From NCBI GenBank assembly GCA_948567375.1, contig OX419755.1, positions 49,109,001 to 49,173,000 of the forward strand: a stretch of 64,000 nucleotides of DNA, read 5' to 3'. Origin of the DNA: Lunularia cruciata (lineage: Eukaryota; Streptophyta; Marchantiopsida; Lunulariales; Lunulariaceae). The notes below the pieces were generated by a model that saw only the letters and a list, made by a program, of their open reading frames with translations, was not told the origin of the DNA and made no database searches. Of the stretch, positions 33,911 to 45,500 are shown piece by piece. Numbering within the stretch: position 1 is the stretch's first letter; the number at the start of each line of letters is the position of its first letter. The translations under genes were made by a program, and so were the position numbers.

Positions 33911-35140
33911 ACATAGAACAAATATTCTAAGTCCTAAAAATTAATTCCTCAAAAGAATGCTAGAGAGAATCTAAAACAAGTGAACTCTACTAGCCTAACC
34001 TCAAATGTCAAGGTAACCTCCATGAAGAATAAGCAAGATTCTTCTCTATATATGAATGTAGAAAAATAGAGTTATTCAAAGGTATCTCAAGAACCCTTAC
34101 CTAATATTTATATTAACTTGCATATGATTTGTCTAGTCAAACAAGAAAGCGTATTCTTGGATCCTTTCTTCAAGTGTCAAAAAGATATTACAATTCAATG
34201 GTTTAGAAACATTTACTTGTGAAGTTAGCCTCTATCTTCACATTATAAAGTTATTCTATCTTTGGATTTGTAAGTTTGCTTTCAAAGTCTTTACTAAATA
34301 TACCCAAAATTAGCAGAAAGCCTTGAGTTTCTAGAAACCTCCTAGTAGAATATCCAAAAGAATACAGAAATGTTCACCCTTGAGTTTCAAATGGTTTCCT
34401 TGTTGGATTATGTTATAGGCAATTTTTATATCTATTAGAGAATTTGCTTGGGATATAATTAGATAATGCAAAGAGTAGATTTTTTAAATGCAGAAAAACA
34501 CCCAAAAACTATGGAAACCATACTAATCCAAAGGGAGTTGGAGGCCGAGAAATTCTATGATGACACCTTGGCGTATAATGAAGTTATTGGTATTCATGTA
34601 ATGTAACATTCTTTTATGTCCCATAATGTAGCCAAGAAGTTATTAGTATTCATGTAATGTAAAAAATTCTATAATGACACATTGCGTATAATGAAGTTAT
34701 TAGTATTCATGTAATGTAACATTCTTTTATGTCCCGTAATGTAGCCAAGAAGTTACAATGTTCATGTTATATAAAATTATTTTGTTATTAGGATTTACCA
34801 AGAGATCATTAGGATGTATAGAATATAATATTCTTATGTATGACATAATACAATTGAAAGAACAAGACTTCACATCCCTAAAGATCGCTAGGTTACTAGA
34901 GTTCACAAGTAGAGAAGGAAAACTTCAAATTGAACCACAACTACAATTATCACCAATCAATATCTGTACTTTTATTGAGTAATTATGACCACATTTGGAA
35001 TGTTGATTAACCTAATACTCTTGTAATGACAATCTATTAAATAAAAAATTTATTCTAAAAACTATACAAATTGTATAGTAACACACATTGATGTATGAAT
35101 TCTCTAATATAGTATCTAGTTTCTATGCTCTAGCTTCTAT
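33911..35140. repeat. AT-rich sequence with a 114-bp tandem duplication
   Basis: The segment containing GTATAATGAAGTTATT, GTATTCATGTAATGTAACAT and CTTTTATGTCCC occurs twice (anchor 34,611 and 34,725, period 114), with a partial third copy of GTATTCATGTAATGTAA between them. The rest has no recognisable gene; the small open frame at 34,758-34,982 resembles nothing I know. Confidence 0.6.
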
Positions 35141-35149
35141 CTAGTTTAG

Positions 35150-35790
35150 TATTGTGAGTATTGAAGATATTGTTTGTATAGAGTTTAATTAAGTTTCTAA
35201 ACTAGCCATGATTAGCTAAAATTAATTATGGCTAAGATTAGGAGGTATTATTTTAGAGAAGTCTGAAATAATAAATACCTTTAATTTTGAATTCAATATA
35301 TCGACTGTATATTATTATTTTAAGAAAATTGTTTATTTTAATCCTTTGAGATAACTGTTGGAACTCTTGAGTACACAAGCTTTTTTGGTGCAGATTTGAA
35401 TATTTTCTAAGAATAGGACATATAAAAAAAATATTTATCTACGTTTAGTGTCAAAGTAAGACAGCGGGCTTATTGGGATTATTCCTATGCGATTTGATAT
35501 TCATGTAAAATTTTAAGTTATTATGATATTTTACCAAGTAACTTTAGTTATTTTGGTAACCCTAAACCTTAGATGGAAAGTTTTCTAAAATAAAGTATGT
35601 AAACAAGGGATATGATGTACCAATCATCTTTGCCTTTGTAACTTTTCTATCTCTTTTTTGTAAACGATGTCTTGAGTTTTGGAGGTGCTATGGAGTTTTA
35701 ATTTTAGAATGTTTTACACACCTTCTTAATACATGATGCATTCAAAGCCATCAAAAGTTAATCTTCAGTACTTGACCCATCAACTCACAA
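35150..35790 (+). mobile_element. Solo LTR of the Gypsy family found at 52.4-59.1 kb
   Basis: Shares with the LTRs at 52,436 and 58,418 the same order of landmarks: a GAAGATATTGTTTGTAT segment, ATTAGCTAAAATTAAT, a TTTAGAG.AGT segment, GGAACTCTTGAGTACACAAGC, TTTTTGG, the AACTTTAGTTA.TTTGGTAAC region, TATCTCTTTTTTGTAAACGA and GTCTTGAGTTTTGGAG. No internal coding sequence adjoins it, so it is a solo or fragmentary LTR. Boundaries are approximate. Confidence 0.72.
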
Positions 35791-38700
35791 TACTCCAACT
35801 TTTTAAAACTTCTAGCAAAGTAACAAGAGTTACTATGCCCATCCAACGCGGGAGCACTTGCAGGATAAACTAAAGCATTATAGTTTATTGGATACTTACT
35901 TAAATTAGTTGATATCATACTTATTCAAAAATTTGGAAAGAGCGTGATAAAACAACATTTGGCTAAAATTCCCATTCTACTCCTACTCCTACTCTTTTCC
36001 CCGCTTTTCCTAAGACTCGACCTTCCATTAGTAGTGTTTTAAAGATAAATTTGAAATGTTCTTTGGCTTAGGCGATCTCTATTTGGGACTTGGAAAAGTT
36101 AAGATCTTACGAGAAGTATACACGACAGAATATGGAACAATTGGTAGCTCATTCACTTATTCACTTATTCACCAAACTCACCTGTAATCTAAACTTGACT
36201 AATAGGCATGCACTTAGCAGTACACAGAAGCTCGAGATCCAAGTTGGATAGCTGAAACACTGGCGAAACATGAATAAAAACACCAACGTCAGAAAAGAAT
36301 TTATTTTTTTCCGAAGAAGTTCCTAGGACCGAAAGACCAAACTGGGCAAGAGAATCGGTGGCAAATTGAGGACGTTTCCTACACATGCATGGTTCTGCTT
36401 GATGTGGCAGCGCTTAGGGTTTGGTACTTACTGTCGTATGTACACCGAAGGTACAACACCATATCTGCACTTACTATGCTTTCCAGACAAAGAAACAATT
36501 CGCCTGTTTCACCTCGCTGCTCTTTACCGTAGATCTTCTCTTCAAAATGGATGAACTCTTTCAACCTAGGAGTGGATATCTACGTTAAAACTGGCCGAGC
36601 AAGTAGGGTTTTCGATTCTGAAATTTGCAGAAGCTTTAAGGAAATGGAGTGACCGCCCGTGACAATAACGAGTCACCTGATATAAAACATAAAGGGTGTC
36701 GAGAGACCACCCATAATTGACGGAACACCCGGTAAATTGCATTTGCTGTCAATTGAACAGATTCATATATTCATTCTCTCATGAATTTATTTATAGGTAA
36801 TAGATTGCGGATAGCGAGAATGATCAGCAAGTGTAGAGGAGATTAACGTAATCAGCAAGAAGTCAGTAGAATTTATAAATTGAAAATATATTATAGTTCA
36901 ACTGAATCATCCCTTCAAAATTTAGCTGTTTGGTAAGGGTACCAAAAGGGACCATTTAACTGTTGGGTAAAGGGACCAAGATGTTGTTAGGTACAGGGAC
37001 CAAGTGCCCTCCCCTTGCAGAGACTTCTCATTGTCAGGAAAGGTAGAGTACAATGATATGATGCGAGCTGAGAATAAGCAGCTGAACTGATAAAGTCGGA
37101 TCAAGACGGATAAGGCAGAATGGCCAGAGCCAAACAGGAGAAAAGACTCGATCGGTAGTTTCAACGAGAGAGACAAAACGTGGACGTACGCGAGTCAACA
37201 TCCACTGCATGATATCCGCGAAAATAGCCAAAAGCTGACATATGTATGTATCCTTTCCGGCTAAAAGTTTTCTTTTCCCTGAATGACTCCATTAGTTTAC
37301 ACCCCGATTCATACAAAAGGTTCTATACACATCCCATTGTGGACAGGCATAATTAACGGATAGTTTGCACATGTTTCTTACGCAACACCTTTCATGCAGA
37401 ACTCTACTCCCTTGATCTACCACGACTCTCAATTTCCAATACTCTATTTGAGTTGGAACCTCCTCCAACAATATTTCCCTCCCTTTCGAAGTGCGATGGA
37501 CCAGAAATTTGTCTTTTCTTCCACTCCAACAATATTTTCGTTCTTACGTGAGACAGCTTTTGTCTCCAGACCTAATATTCAGTTCTTTACAAGACTCCGT
37601 ATAATCAACCATTTGACCCTCTTCCCAAACATCCAATCAATCTCCACTCAAAACATGTTGTGGGGCAGTATGCTCATGCAAAATTACACCGGGCCCTCAT
37701 TCACCTGATCAACACATCCAAATAAGAATGACTTGGCACGTCAGCGTACCCTACAAAACATAACATCGCGACCGCAAACGATTGCCATGCGAAGAACCAG
37801 ACACGAGAACATCACAAGCAAATCTCACGAGCAAATCTCACAAGCCAATATGTGCTTCAACAAAAATTCATACATCTTCTTTCTAGGAAATTCCTCTACG
37901 GGCGTACAATTAAAACCTCAAAACTCAGAATGTGCACATAGAGCGGATACGACGAGGTACATGATCTTTGTGGAAAATCAATGGTAAAAGTGCATTGGAG
38001 AAGATGCGGACATTTTTTGGTGACAATGTACAGAACAGGCTTTCGTGCCGTCCGGAATGCCAAATGAGATCTACTGTTAGAACAAAAGTATAACATAACA
38101 ACTAAAAGCTACTAGCTCAACCGAAATAGCAAGTCTCCCGGGTATGCCACTCCTAAGTAGAGGGCATCCAAGTACAACGACAAAGGTGTAAGAAAGGCAA
38201 GGTCAACCAATCGTGACCTTCCACAAGCTTACTTTCGTCAACACTGCACCAAGCGCCATCTCCAAAAGACCCAAGCCTCCCGGCCTACGTCGAGGAAGAA
38301 GTTTCAGACGGAGAAGGAAACAAAACCACGGAGACAAAACAGGGCCCGTAGAGCACACGAAAGCCCACCACTTGCCAAGGAATACTACAAAAAATCTCGA
38401 AGGAGTCTTCAACGAAAAAGACGAGATAATGCCAGAAGGCGAGTCAAAACGTTGAGGATGAACTTGCTCCTGACAGTGAGCTGGGATATGCGTCGAGGAG
38501 ACGAGCAATTGACACCGATAGCCAATCACTAGTCAAAGGACATGAAACATCATTCCCCAACATCCACAAGCTTCTCCTCAACAATACTGGCCATCCTAGA
38601 CACTTTCTTTCCCTCGACATCTACCAGCCTCGACCATTTTCTGCTCTCACCTACGCCCCTCACCCGATATTCGTCAGCTTCGGAAACACAGACAAAAGGG

Positions 38701-39057
38701 ATCCTAAGCTCCCGTTATCATGTCCTCGGACAACAACATCGGGCTCTCCACGGTTGAAAGGTCTCCTTCAAGACGTTCACTTCACAGCCCCACAAAAAGA
38801 ATCTACTGAGAAGCTTAAGCAACATCATCTCATTCAGCCATCACAAGCTCAAGAGAGGATGAACTTTGCCTTCAGAGGTACGAACGCCGAAAGCATTGGG
38901 AAGCAAGAGAATGCGCAACATTTCTGAGGTATTGCGATGAATTACATTCGCCGTGTGAACTCATCGGGACCTTCGACGATAAAACTGCGAAACTTCCAGC
39001 AACCATGTACAACCAAAGGTCCCAGAAGACTACAAAATCAAAAAAACGGATCGGCTT
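35791..39057. other. Intergenic island of moderate GC, no gene seen; 3' flank of the cold-shock gene
   Basis: From about 36.1 kb base composition returns to that of the genic regions. Open frames at 36,189-36,386 and 37,034-37,231 (minus) and 38,203-38,529 are short, lack recognised domains and do not join through splice sites that I could defend. The part from about 38,500 to 39,057 probably includes the 3' untranslated region of the minus-strand cold-shock gene. A gene with small exons cannot be excluded around 36.2-37.2 kb. Confidence 0.35.
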
Positions 39058-39627
39058 CTATGCAGCGGCCGCCGGGGCACAATCTCGTGCGAGATGCCCT
39101 GACTCGCCACAGGCGTAACAGTTACGGTTACCACCGCCGCCACCACCACCTGCTCTGCCATTGCCTGCAGCTTCGCTGGGACAGTCACGGGCAATGTGTC
39201 CGAGCTCTCCGCAGTTGTAGCATGTTCGATCTCCACCGGTGCCTCCACCAGCGAAGTTGCCACCTCCTCTCCCACCGCGGCCCCTTCCTCTTCCCATGCC
39301 ACCGAAGCCACCACCGCCTCCTCCACCAGCACCACCTCCTCCTCTTCCACCACCACCGTAACCATCACGACGAGGTGCGCCTTGGACGTAATTTCCACCG
39401 GGTCCAGTGACATTCAGGGCTTTAGTTCGGCCATCTTCTCCTACCTCCACGGTAAACTCGACGCTTTCTCCCTCTCTTAGAGACCTAAATCCCTCGGCAT
39501 GGATGGATGTTTGATGCACAAAGAGGTCCTCTCCACCATCATCAGGAGTGATAAAACCAAATCCTTTACTGCTGTTGAACCATTTCACCTTCCCGGTCTT
39601 CTTCACTACTGGCGATTCCTCCGCCAT
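39058..39627 (-). CDS. Cold-shock-domain protein with two CCHC zinc knuckles (CSP/GRP2 type)
   Basis: Single-exon gene, 189 residues, start ATG at 39,627, stop at 39,058. Residues about 10-78 form a cold-shock domain with both RNA-binding motifs: [20 protein letters not shown] (RNP1 region) and [10 protein letters not shown] (RNP2). A glycine/arginine-rich tail follows (residues 90-135), containing knuckle 1 [14 protein letters not shown] and knuckle 2 [14 protein letters not shown] just before the end. This is the architecture of plant CSP2/GRP2-type proteins, which are RNA chaperones that melt RNA structure and are often cold-induced, in nucleus and cytoplasm (family knowledge). Everything looks intact. 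The opposite-strand open frames across it are shadows of the repetitive Gly codons. Confidence 0.96.
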   Translation of the reverse strand: MAEESPVVKKTGKVKWFNSSKGFGFITPDDGGEDLFVHQTSIHAEGFRSLREGESVEFTVEVGEDGRTKALNVTGPGGNYVQGAPRRDGYGGGGRGGGGAGGGGGGGFGGMGRGRGRGGRGGGNFAGGGTGGDRTCYNCGELGHIARDCPSEAAGNGRAGGGGGGGNRNCYACGESGHLARDCAPAAAA

Positions 39628-41600
39628 TGACTACCACTGCTTAGAACGACAATCCGTCGATTCCACCCCCTTCCTAACCCCCTATTCGTCTTTCTACTGA
39701 AGAATGTGCGAGCTCTGATCTTAAACCCCTTGTGGGAACGACTCAGGGGAGGAGTCCTAGCCTGTGGAATGTGTACAGCACAGGAACACAAATTCGGGTA
39801 GATAGACACTTTCACTCAATCACGTTGCCTTCTTCCCTCCCTATTCTTCACTGCGGCTCCACTAAGCTCCCACCAGCGCCTCTATTCACTACAAATTGAG
39901 TCACTTACATTAACACCTAAACACTTAGAACCACTTTCGCTCCAAGACTCACGGTGCTTCCAACTCACCTCTCTGTACTGAACTGCAATACGCATCAGTG
40001 AGAAGGGAAAGGAGAAGTTCTACGATGCTGTGGCAACAGGGAAGTGGGAAAGGAGGGAGGAGGCAGAAGAGTTTCAGAAAGAGGCGGCTATGGCGATGGC
40101 GGCCGAAGTGCTCCTGTTGCCGCTGCGCGAGGGTTTGAAGAACGAACACAGGGCGGGCGGGCCCAGTACCAGCACCACCCTGTTCCCCTTACCCGACCCG
40201 GCCAGCGGGGGGGAAAGGGCCCGTCACCCAGACCCCCCTATGCCCACACAAACCTGGACGGCCTAGATGTTTGCCGAACCCGAATCGAGGGCACCCGGTA
40301 CTCCAAGATCGAAAACCTGGATCCGACGGTTCTCCCTTGCAAGTTTCGACGGATCCGATCTTCATCCACACCCTTAATTGATCACCGGGCGGCGCGCCAC
40401 CTGTGTAAGACGACGCGATTAATGCAACAGTAGCCCCAGGCGACGGAGATCTCCGGATGGAATTTTCCTCAAATTCTCCATTTTAAGGTTGTCCGTGGAG
40501 GATAAGGGTCCCAGTAATTACCTTATTATCCACGCACCGCGTCCCTAACCCTAAGGTTAAACCGGGTTTCCTCCCCTCCCCGGATAAGGACAAATATTCC
40601 AGGGGCTTGACTTTCGATCATAATGTTGGTCTCGGCTCTTCTCTGCAAGCCTACTTTCTGAAATTCCTGACCAACAACAAAATGGAACTCCATCCCTCCC
40701 TTCCCTTCTTTCGTAATCCTCTTCAGTGCCACAAAGGGACACAGGTGCCATCACTACAATTGCAGCCGCATGTCGTTGTAAGAGGTGACAACTATATCAA
40801 TCCGGTTCTAGCTGCCATGCTTCCTTGACTTCTAGTCGGTTTTTGGGCTCACTGTTGCTTGCTTGCTTTCGTACGTCAGCTTCATTCTCCCAATGACCAC
40901 GGATTGACGACGCAGATCACTTATCCACCTCCTACTGAGTTAATCGCTACCGCGGTCGCCTTTTTTCAGTTAGCTTTGTTTCTTTCTCCGCAACGCAGAT
41001 TATGAAGGCTCGGAACTAACCACTCCGGTGCGAATATCACCCTGGGGCCTCATCTTACTACATCTTCGGCAAACGTTGCTTCCCTAGTATATCATCATTG
41101 TGTGGTGCTTTATATATTTTAATTAGTACTGCCTTGTTGAGACTCCGGTCTAGTTACTTTGGCACTCCCTAAACACAATGGACAATCTCTAATGTACCAA
41201 GACTCTAGAATTTGGATCTCCATAGATCTCGATTGCAGTCAAAGCTTCGTAAAGTACCTGAAAGCTAGTGATTCAATCATAGACCATTTGGTACCTTAGT
41301 TGGATTCATTCTTCAGATAATTCTATCATTTCTCTTATAATACTCATCGTTAAGCTATTGCAAAAGAAGTAAAACACACAATTCAGACAAACATGGTGTG
41401 CGTAGTCTGTCCTCTTTTCTTTTTACTATTTTCTTCTTTATATTGCACCCAACAAAAAATTGCAGATGATTCTATTGTAAATGCATTTCCAAATGTGTGA
41501 ATTGGCTCTCTATTGGTTTAATCGTTCTAAATTGTTGAGCTTAAAAAAGGATTTCTTTGATAACAGATGACAAAAGCTATTTAAATCTTATGTATCATCC
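39628..41600. other. 5' flank of the cold-shock gene and spacer, no further gene
   Basis: The first several hundred bases should hold the 5' untranslated region and promoter of the cold-shock gene. A very GC-rich stretch lies at 40,140-40,270. A telo-box-like CCCTAACCCTAA is at 40,543-40,554. The small frames at 40,044-40,433 and 40,526-40,828 are not protein-like. From about 41.1 kb the sequence turns AT-rich. Confidence 0.4.
40543..40554. promoter_or_regulatory. Telo-box-like motif
   Basis: CCCTAACCCTAA, matching the plant telo-box found in promoters of translation-related genes and also the plant telomere repeat. It is about 0.9 kb upstream of the cold-shock start codon, which is far for a promoter element. 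A single short occurrence could be chance. Confidence 0.25.
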
Positions 41601-41658
41601 TAAGTAACAGCGGATCCACATGACATGGTGCATGTGGCATGTGGCATGTGGCATGCAA

Positions 41659-41974
41659 CGGCGGTCCACATGACACGGTGTCCTTTTGGAAGATAGAGGA
41701 TAGCTACCCATGATGCCGTTAGAGACATAGTGTTTGCAATGGCACGAGAGAGTGGATACTTGGCTTGGAAGGAGCATTCGTATGCATTGCAGACGCATGT
41801 GGCATGCAGCATGCAGCGGCGGTCCACATGACACGGTGTCCTTTTGGAAGATAGAGGATAGCTACCCATGATGTCGTTAGAGACATAGTGTTTGCAATGG
41901 CACGAGAGAGTGGATACTTGGCTTGGAAGGAGCATTCGTATGCATTGCAGACGACTCGTGTCAGGGCAGACTTA
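41659..41974. repeat. 158-bp tandem duplication at the 5' end of the truncated retroelement
   Basis: The block from CGGCGGTCCACATGACACGG to ATGCATTGCAGACG is present at 41,659 and again at 41,817. It covers the start of the surviving coding sequence (residues RDIVFAMARESGYLAWKEHS), so those codons occur twice in different frames. Short GTGGCATGTGGCATG repeats precede the first copy. Confidence 0.85.
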
Positions 41975-42454
41975 TACTTGGTCCGAGATGATCATGTGAC
42001 AGTAGCGGATGTCGTGGTCACGGACCCTACGCGAGATACAGTTTTGGAGGGAGTGATTACCCATCCCCTTGGATGGGCGGCGAGTGCAACAGCAGGTCGC
42101 AAGGTCTCCAAGTATAGGGGTATGCAGCGAGGTCACCTCTTTGTTCCTCTAGCCTTGGAGTTATATGGAGCGATGGACAAGACATTTGACACATTTGTCA
42201 AGGAGTGCGCGAGAGCTTATCATGTTAGGCGTCATGGGGTACCATTCTCACTCTCATACTTTGTAGCATATTTTAGACAGCGTGTGTCCATTGCTCTACA
42301 TAGTGCAGTGGCTGGTGCAATCCATAGGAGAGCAATCACATTAGGTGATGTTTCTTTGGATGCTCCACTTGTGTGTAGACCGTACGACTTGCATAGCTCG
42401 GATATCTTAGGTGCGGTAGGGCAGATTTCTCATACAGACTCTATTGGGGCTTAG
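41888..42454 (+). pseudogene. C-terminal restriction-like endonuclease region of a non-LTR retrotransposon protein
   Basis: The 188-codon frame is open to its stop. Readable order: VFAMARESGYLAWKEHS, RADLYLVRDD, TVADVVVTDPT, then a helical region with RKVSKYRGM, FVPLALELYG and a C-terminal helix FRQRVSIALHSAVAGA. An acidic residue in a first strand, a VxDVVVTDP strand and a later K..KY segment are the layout of the PD-(D/E)XK-like endonuclease at the C-terminus of some non-LTR reverse transcriptases. The reverse transcriptase itself is missing because of 5' truncation. It is not a host gene. Assignment by motif memory; moderately sure. Confidence 0.68.
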
Positions 42455-42557
42455 CCCCATGTTACCTTTTTTGTCTCTCCCTTGTACGGCTTGATGGGGT
42501 CTTCCCATCCTTCATTTTCCCTACACGGTCGCCTTTTATCTTTAAGTAACAGCGGAT

Positions 42558-45500
42558 AATGACTCTGTTTAGGTCGGAAATATCAAATTTTTGTGTGAGA
42601 TGATATTCCGCATCTCTGATGGTTTAAACCACTTGTTTACTGCGGTAATCATTTCGATGATGTTTGTATAATCTTTTATCTTTTCCTAGGATAATACAGC
42701 AGAAATTGTCAAATGACTCACCGACTGCATTTCTTGGCATGGAAATATGAAACATCAGAAAAATAGACATGAACTTTCAGGACAAGTACAGAATCTTTTA
42801 CTTGTACTCCTTAACTCTATTAATACTATGTAATATATGTGCAAATATTCCCAAAAGTACAACTCCGTGGTCCGACAATAATTTATTGGCTCTTTTGGAT
42901 CAATTCGATAATATCATTTGTTTAGTTAGAGAAGCTTTCGGTCGAAGATATATTATTGTCGGGACGATGGAAGATTGATTATATCTTTGCATCGCTTCCG
43001 TCAGTATTCGGCTGTTTAGTGAGAAGACTACAATAGTCAGGTCCAAGATATATTGCAGTCAATACTTGTTCTTTCTTCCGAATTTCTTCTTACGAGAACT
43101 TCAAAAGAATTCCTTCGAGCCAAAAGCATGGTAAATAAAATATTCTACATGTCTGAAAGTTTCATGAGTTTCCAAATCGGCTTGATTAGGTCACCACTTA
43201 ATTAGATTATCTAACATCGTTATATGTCCAGAAAGGTTAATCGCTAAGAAGAGAACCCCCGACGTTTCAATCTAATCTAACATAAAAAAGGAATTTCAGA
43301 AAGGTAAGCCCAATAGAGACATCTTTAGTGTTGTATTGTATTTAGGCAAGGTGATCTTCGCACTTTTTTACTCGTATAATCTTAAACATTTAAGCTGATA
43401 CAATAAAATATCTGTAAATTAATCTAGTGGGAACCTGGACATGACCACTCATACTTTTAGTATTTGAAGCCTTAGCTGTAAATAATGTTCATACTATTCA
43501 TTTGTAGGACATGGAATTGTGGTATATCACATCTATCAAACTTCTTAAAGGGATAAAACTTTAATATATATTGTATTCACCTAATTTCGAGGAAACTCGT
43601 ATGAAGAAGTACTGCAAGGCTTTATTCTCACAAAATATTTCTAATGCACGCGTTCTTCTTTTCGACTCCTGCATGAATACAATTCTATCTGTTGAGTTTT
43701 CTCTACTTTGTTGTTTATTTTAAACTTTTGGCTTATGCATGTCAAGCTTTTCAAATAACCGTCAAGGATCCAATCTTATGGACTTGGTTGCTGAAATTTC
43801 TTTTGAATTATCTTGGTTCTATGCAGGCCTTTCTCTTCTAGGAAGTTCACATGAGATCGGTAGAAAGATATAAAACAAAACAAACCTAAGATTGTATTCG
43901 TGACAATAAGTGAACATTTGTAGTAAGGTAAGGTAAGGTATGTGTGATTATCGTTTAAAACAACTGATTGCTTGCCTTTTCTTCTTCATTGTATTCGTAT
44001 CTTTTAAGGATGATTTTCTTTCTTGAAGTTAACTTATTAGCTTGTAATTGATCATTATATTCTTTTTTTCTCATTTTTACTGTTTTTCTTTTTCTTTGAT
44101 GTTCTTAGATGCAAAATTAAGATAAATTTTAACTAGCACTTGATAGGATGAACAATCTAAATAGAATGAATGGGATTAATCAAATTATGATCAACTATTA
44201 GAAGGATATGTTATTTGCTTGTTCGTATAAAAGTTAGTCCTCTTGAGAAGCAATAAATGATGTATTGTGCATCTTGTTTGACAATCTAAAGATCAATGTA
44301 AGGATAGTAATATCCATTAGAAAATGTTAACAGTGTTCTAGAAGTATAGTAAAAATAAATTTTATTTCATGCACAAGTATCTCAAACTCTTACTACCCTC
44401 GATAAGACAAGGATTCTTCTATTTCATTATTTGACTACGTTAGATTAAAAAGGAACAAAAATATAATACGTTGGGTGAGTTATTTGTAAAATGCAAGGTA
44501 TAACACATTCAAAATTTATTATATCCTCATTATAAAGTTTCCATCTTTCCTTGGTAGTTATAGTATAAGCAAAAGTTTCAAATTTACCTTCAATTGTTAA
44601 TAATTTAAACTTTATGAAATAATTGTAAACATTGTGCTAGTTTGTTTGTTTTTATAGAAAAAACTTGTAAAGTTTTGCACATTACTGGTAATTGAAAAAG
44701 TAGTTATCTTTTGCTATAAAATTTAGCAAGCATAATAATTATCTGTATTGATTTCACTATTATATTCAAATATCAAGGTTTTTTATTATAAATATAGGTT
44801 TCAATGGTTTGTTATAATATGCATATGCTACTTTAAATATCATAAAATATATAAAAATACTTTTATGTACTAGTTATAAATTATAGAAGAAAATGAGAAT
44901 GATGTTATATATAACCTATAATGTGCGAGCAGATGTTAATATAGTAACTATCCTGAATCCATATGATATAATAGTCTATTAATATATTTTTTCATCTCAA
45001 CAAAAAAGATAAACACATTAGCACTAAAGCTTCATAGTGATATGTTTTGCTTGCTCTCTCAATCATCACAAAAAAGCTAAAATGTCTAAATTGGTAGAAA
45101 CTAAGCTCTTCTAAAATCTAGTTTAAAGTATACCCCTAGTTAAGAAACAAAGAGTGCATAATACAAGGACACACCTAACCATGTAAATTGATGGAAAGAT
45201 TGTGCAAAGTATGGTTCTAGTTGTGAAAGAAGCTACTACTAAGTATTTTGATTAAAGGTACTAATAACACTTTGACCCTCACATCAATATGATAGCTAAT
45301 ACGTCTTAGAAATCACCTGGAATACTAGGAATGACATGACATGTGAAATATTATATATTGAAAAGGGTAGGAAACAACAATATACTTCTTTAATAATTCA
45401 AGATTTCCAAATTGAAAGAAAATGCTTATATATTAATAAGATGAAAGTGATCTAAAATAATATTCTAAATTTCAACATATTTGCAATAACAACAATTTCA

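Larger units (their letters stand above)
41601..42557 (+). mobile_element. 5'-truncated non-LTR retrotransposon with 15-bp target-site duplication
   Basis: The 15-mer TAAGTAACAGCGGAT occurs at 41,601-41,615 and 42,543-42,557, exactly bracketing a 927-bp insertion. Inside are a duplicated 158-bp segment at the 5' end, the 3' end of a retroelement reading frame (41,888-42,454), and a short 3' tail with two foldbacks (GGGGCTTAGCCCC and GATGGGG..CCCATC) ending CCTTTTATCTTT without a poly-A run. Truncation at the 5' end with a variable-length target duplication is the signature of target-primed reverse transcription. Confidence 0.85.

Noticed and set aside
33905-33915. Target-site duplication of chromovirus 1
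   Set aside because: The five bases outside the two LTRs do not match under any reasonable placement of the LTR start.
36189-37231. Gene with small exons on the minus strand
   Set aside because: Short frames without known domains; no set of splice sites joined them convincingly.
38937-39480. Plus-strand frames rich in His/Thr/Ser opposite the cold-shock gene
   Set aside because: Antisense shadows of the glycine-rich tail.
40543-40554. Interstitial telomere repeat
   Set aside because: Fewer than two full units, not a tract.
41888-42454. Host single-exon gene
   Set aside because: It lies wholly inside an insertion with a 15-bp target-site duplication and resembles a retroelement endonuclease tail.
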